This document shows positions 63,891 through 64,000 of a stretch of DNA of 64,000 bases, in pieces. Below the pieces are notes generated by a model. It was not told the origin of the DNA. It saw only the letters and a program-made list of their open reading frames with translations, and searched no databases. The stretch spans positions 1,488,001-1,552,000 of the forward strand of contig JAHQRK010000015.1 of the NCBI GenBank assembly GCA_019828595.1, read 5' to 3'. The DNA is from Aphanomyces cochlioides (taxonomy: Eukaryota > Oomycota > Saprolegniomycetes > Saprolegniales > Verrucalvaceae). How positions within the stretch are numbered: the first letter of the stretch is position 1; each line of letters starts with the position of its first letter. The translations under genes and the position numbers were made by a program.

Positions 63891-64000
63891 TTCTTGTGTT
63901 TCATCGACCTTCCGCTTTCGTCAAGTAGGGCGTATTGGTCTTTCTTGCATCTCAGTCAGAAACAAAACCATTCGTCCCGGTGTGACGGTATCATTCTGGT

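Overview
This is a window of nuclear DNA from a small-intron eukaryote, most probably an oomycete of the water-mould type (Saprolegniales, Aphanomyces/Saprolegnia-like). The evidence is a repertoire of annexins, half-size ABCG transporters, receptor-like TKL kinases, a cytochrome P450 and a membrane bZIP. The introns are very short (39-56 bp, GT..AG), and pogo/Tigger-type DDE transposons, Crypton tyrosine-recombinase elements, a MULE remnant, Harbinger and Helitron pieces are abundant. Species assignment is inference. All gene models were built by hand; for the six spliced host genes the exon lengths sum to complete reading frames.

Layout. 1-8.5 kb: two tandem annexin genes separated by two complete pogo elements (2220-4224 and 4849-6829), both with inactivated transposases. 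9.2-12.8 kb: a five-exon RAE1/GLE2 mRNA-export WD40 gene, convergent with a ten-exon cytochrome P450. 13.3-15.4 kb: a decayed Crypton. 15.9-23.4 kb: three ABCG half transporters. The first two form a 2,078-bp inverted duplication around a 617-bp spacer, with one mismatch found. 24.9-27.8 kb: a membrane-anchored thaumatin/Bys1-like protein gene, convergent with CDP-diacylglycerol synthase. 28.3-35.5 kb: a transposon cluster with two pogo elements and a MULE-like element interrupted by a Harbinger-type MITE. 36.1-37.2 kb: a membrane-anchored bZIP factor. 39.5-44.9 kb: an 11-exon DEAH helicase, convergent with a membrane-tethered alpha/beta hydrolase. 45.4-51.5 kb: two paralogous receptor-like kinases. 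53-64 kb: a 4-kb pogo element with an intact transposase that also holds a decayed Crypton, a second Crypton copy, two head-to-tail Helitron ends, an HTH-SET methyltransferase gene beside an intact Harbinger transposase, and a further recombinase fragment.

The host genes look ordinary and most seem intact (Ca/membrane biology, lipid synthesis, RNA export and helicase, efflux, signalling). The unusual content is in the mobile DNA: nested and adjacent elements, an accessory antisense gene in one pogo element, recurrent TGA nonsense codons, foldback repeats, and the HTH-SET plus Harbinger gene pair.
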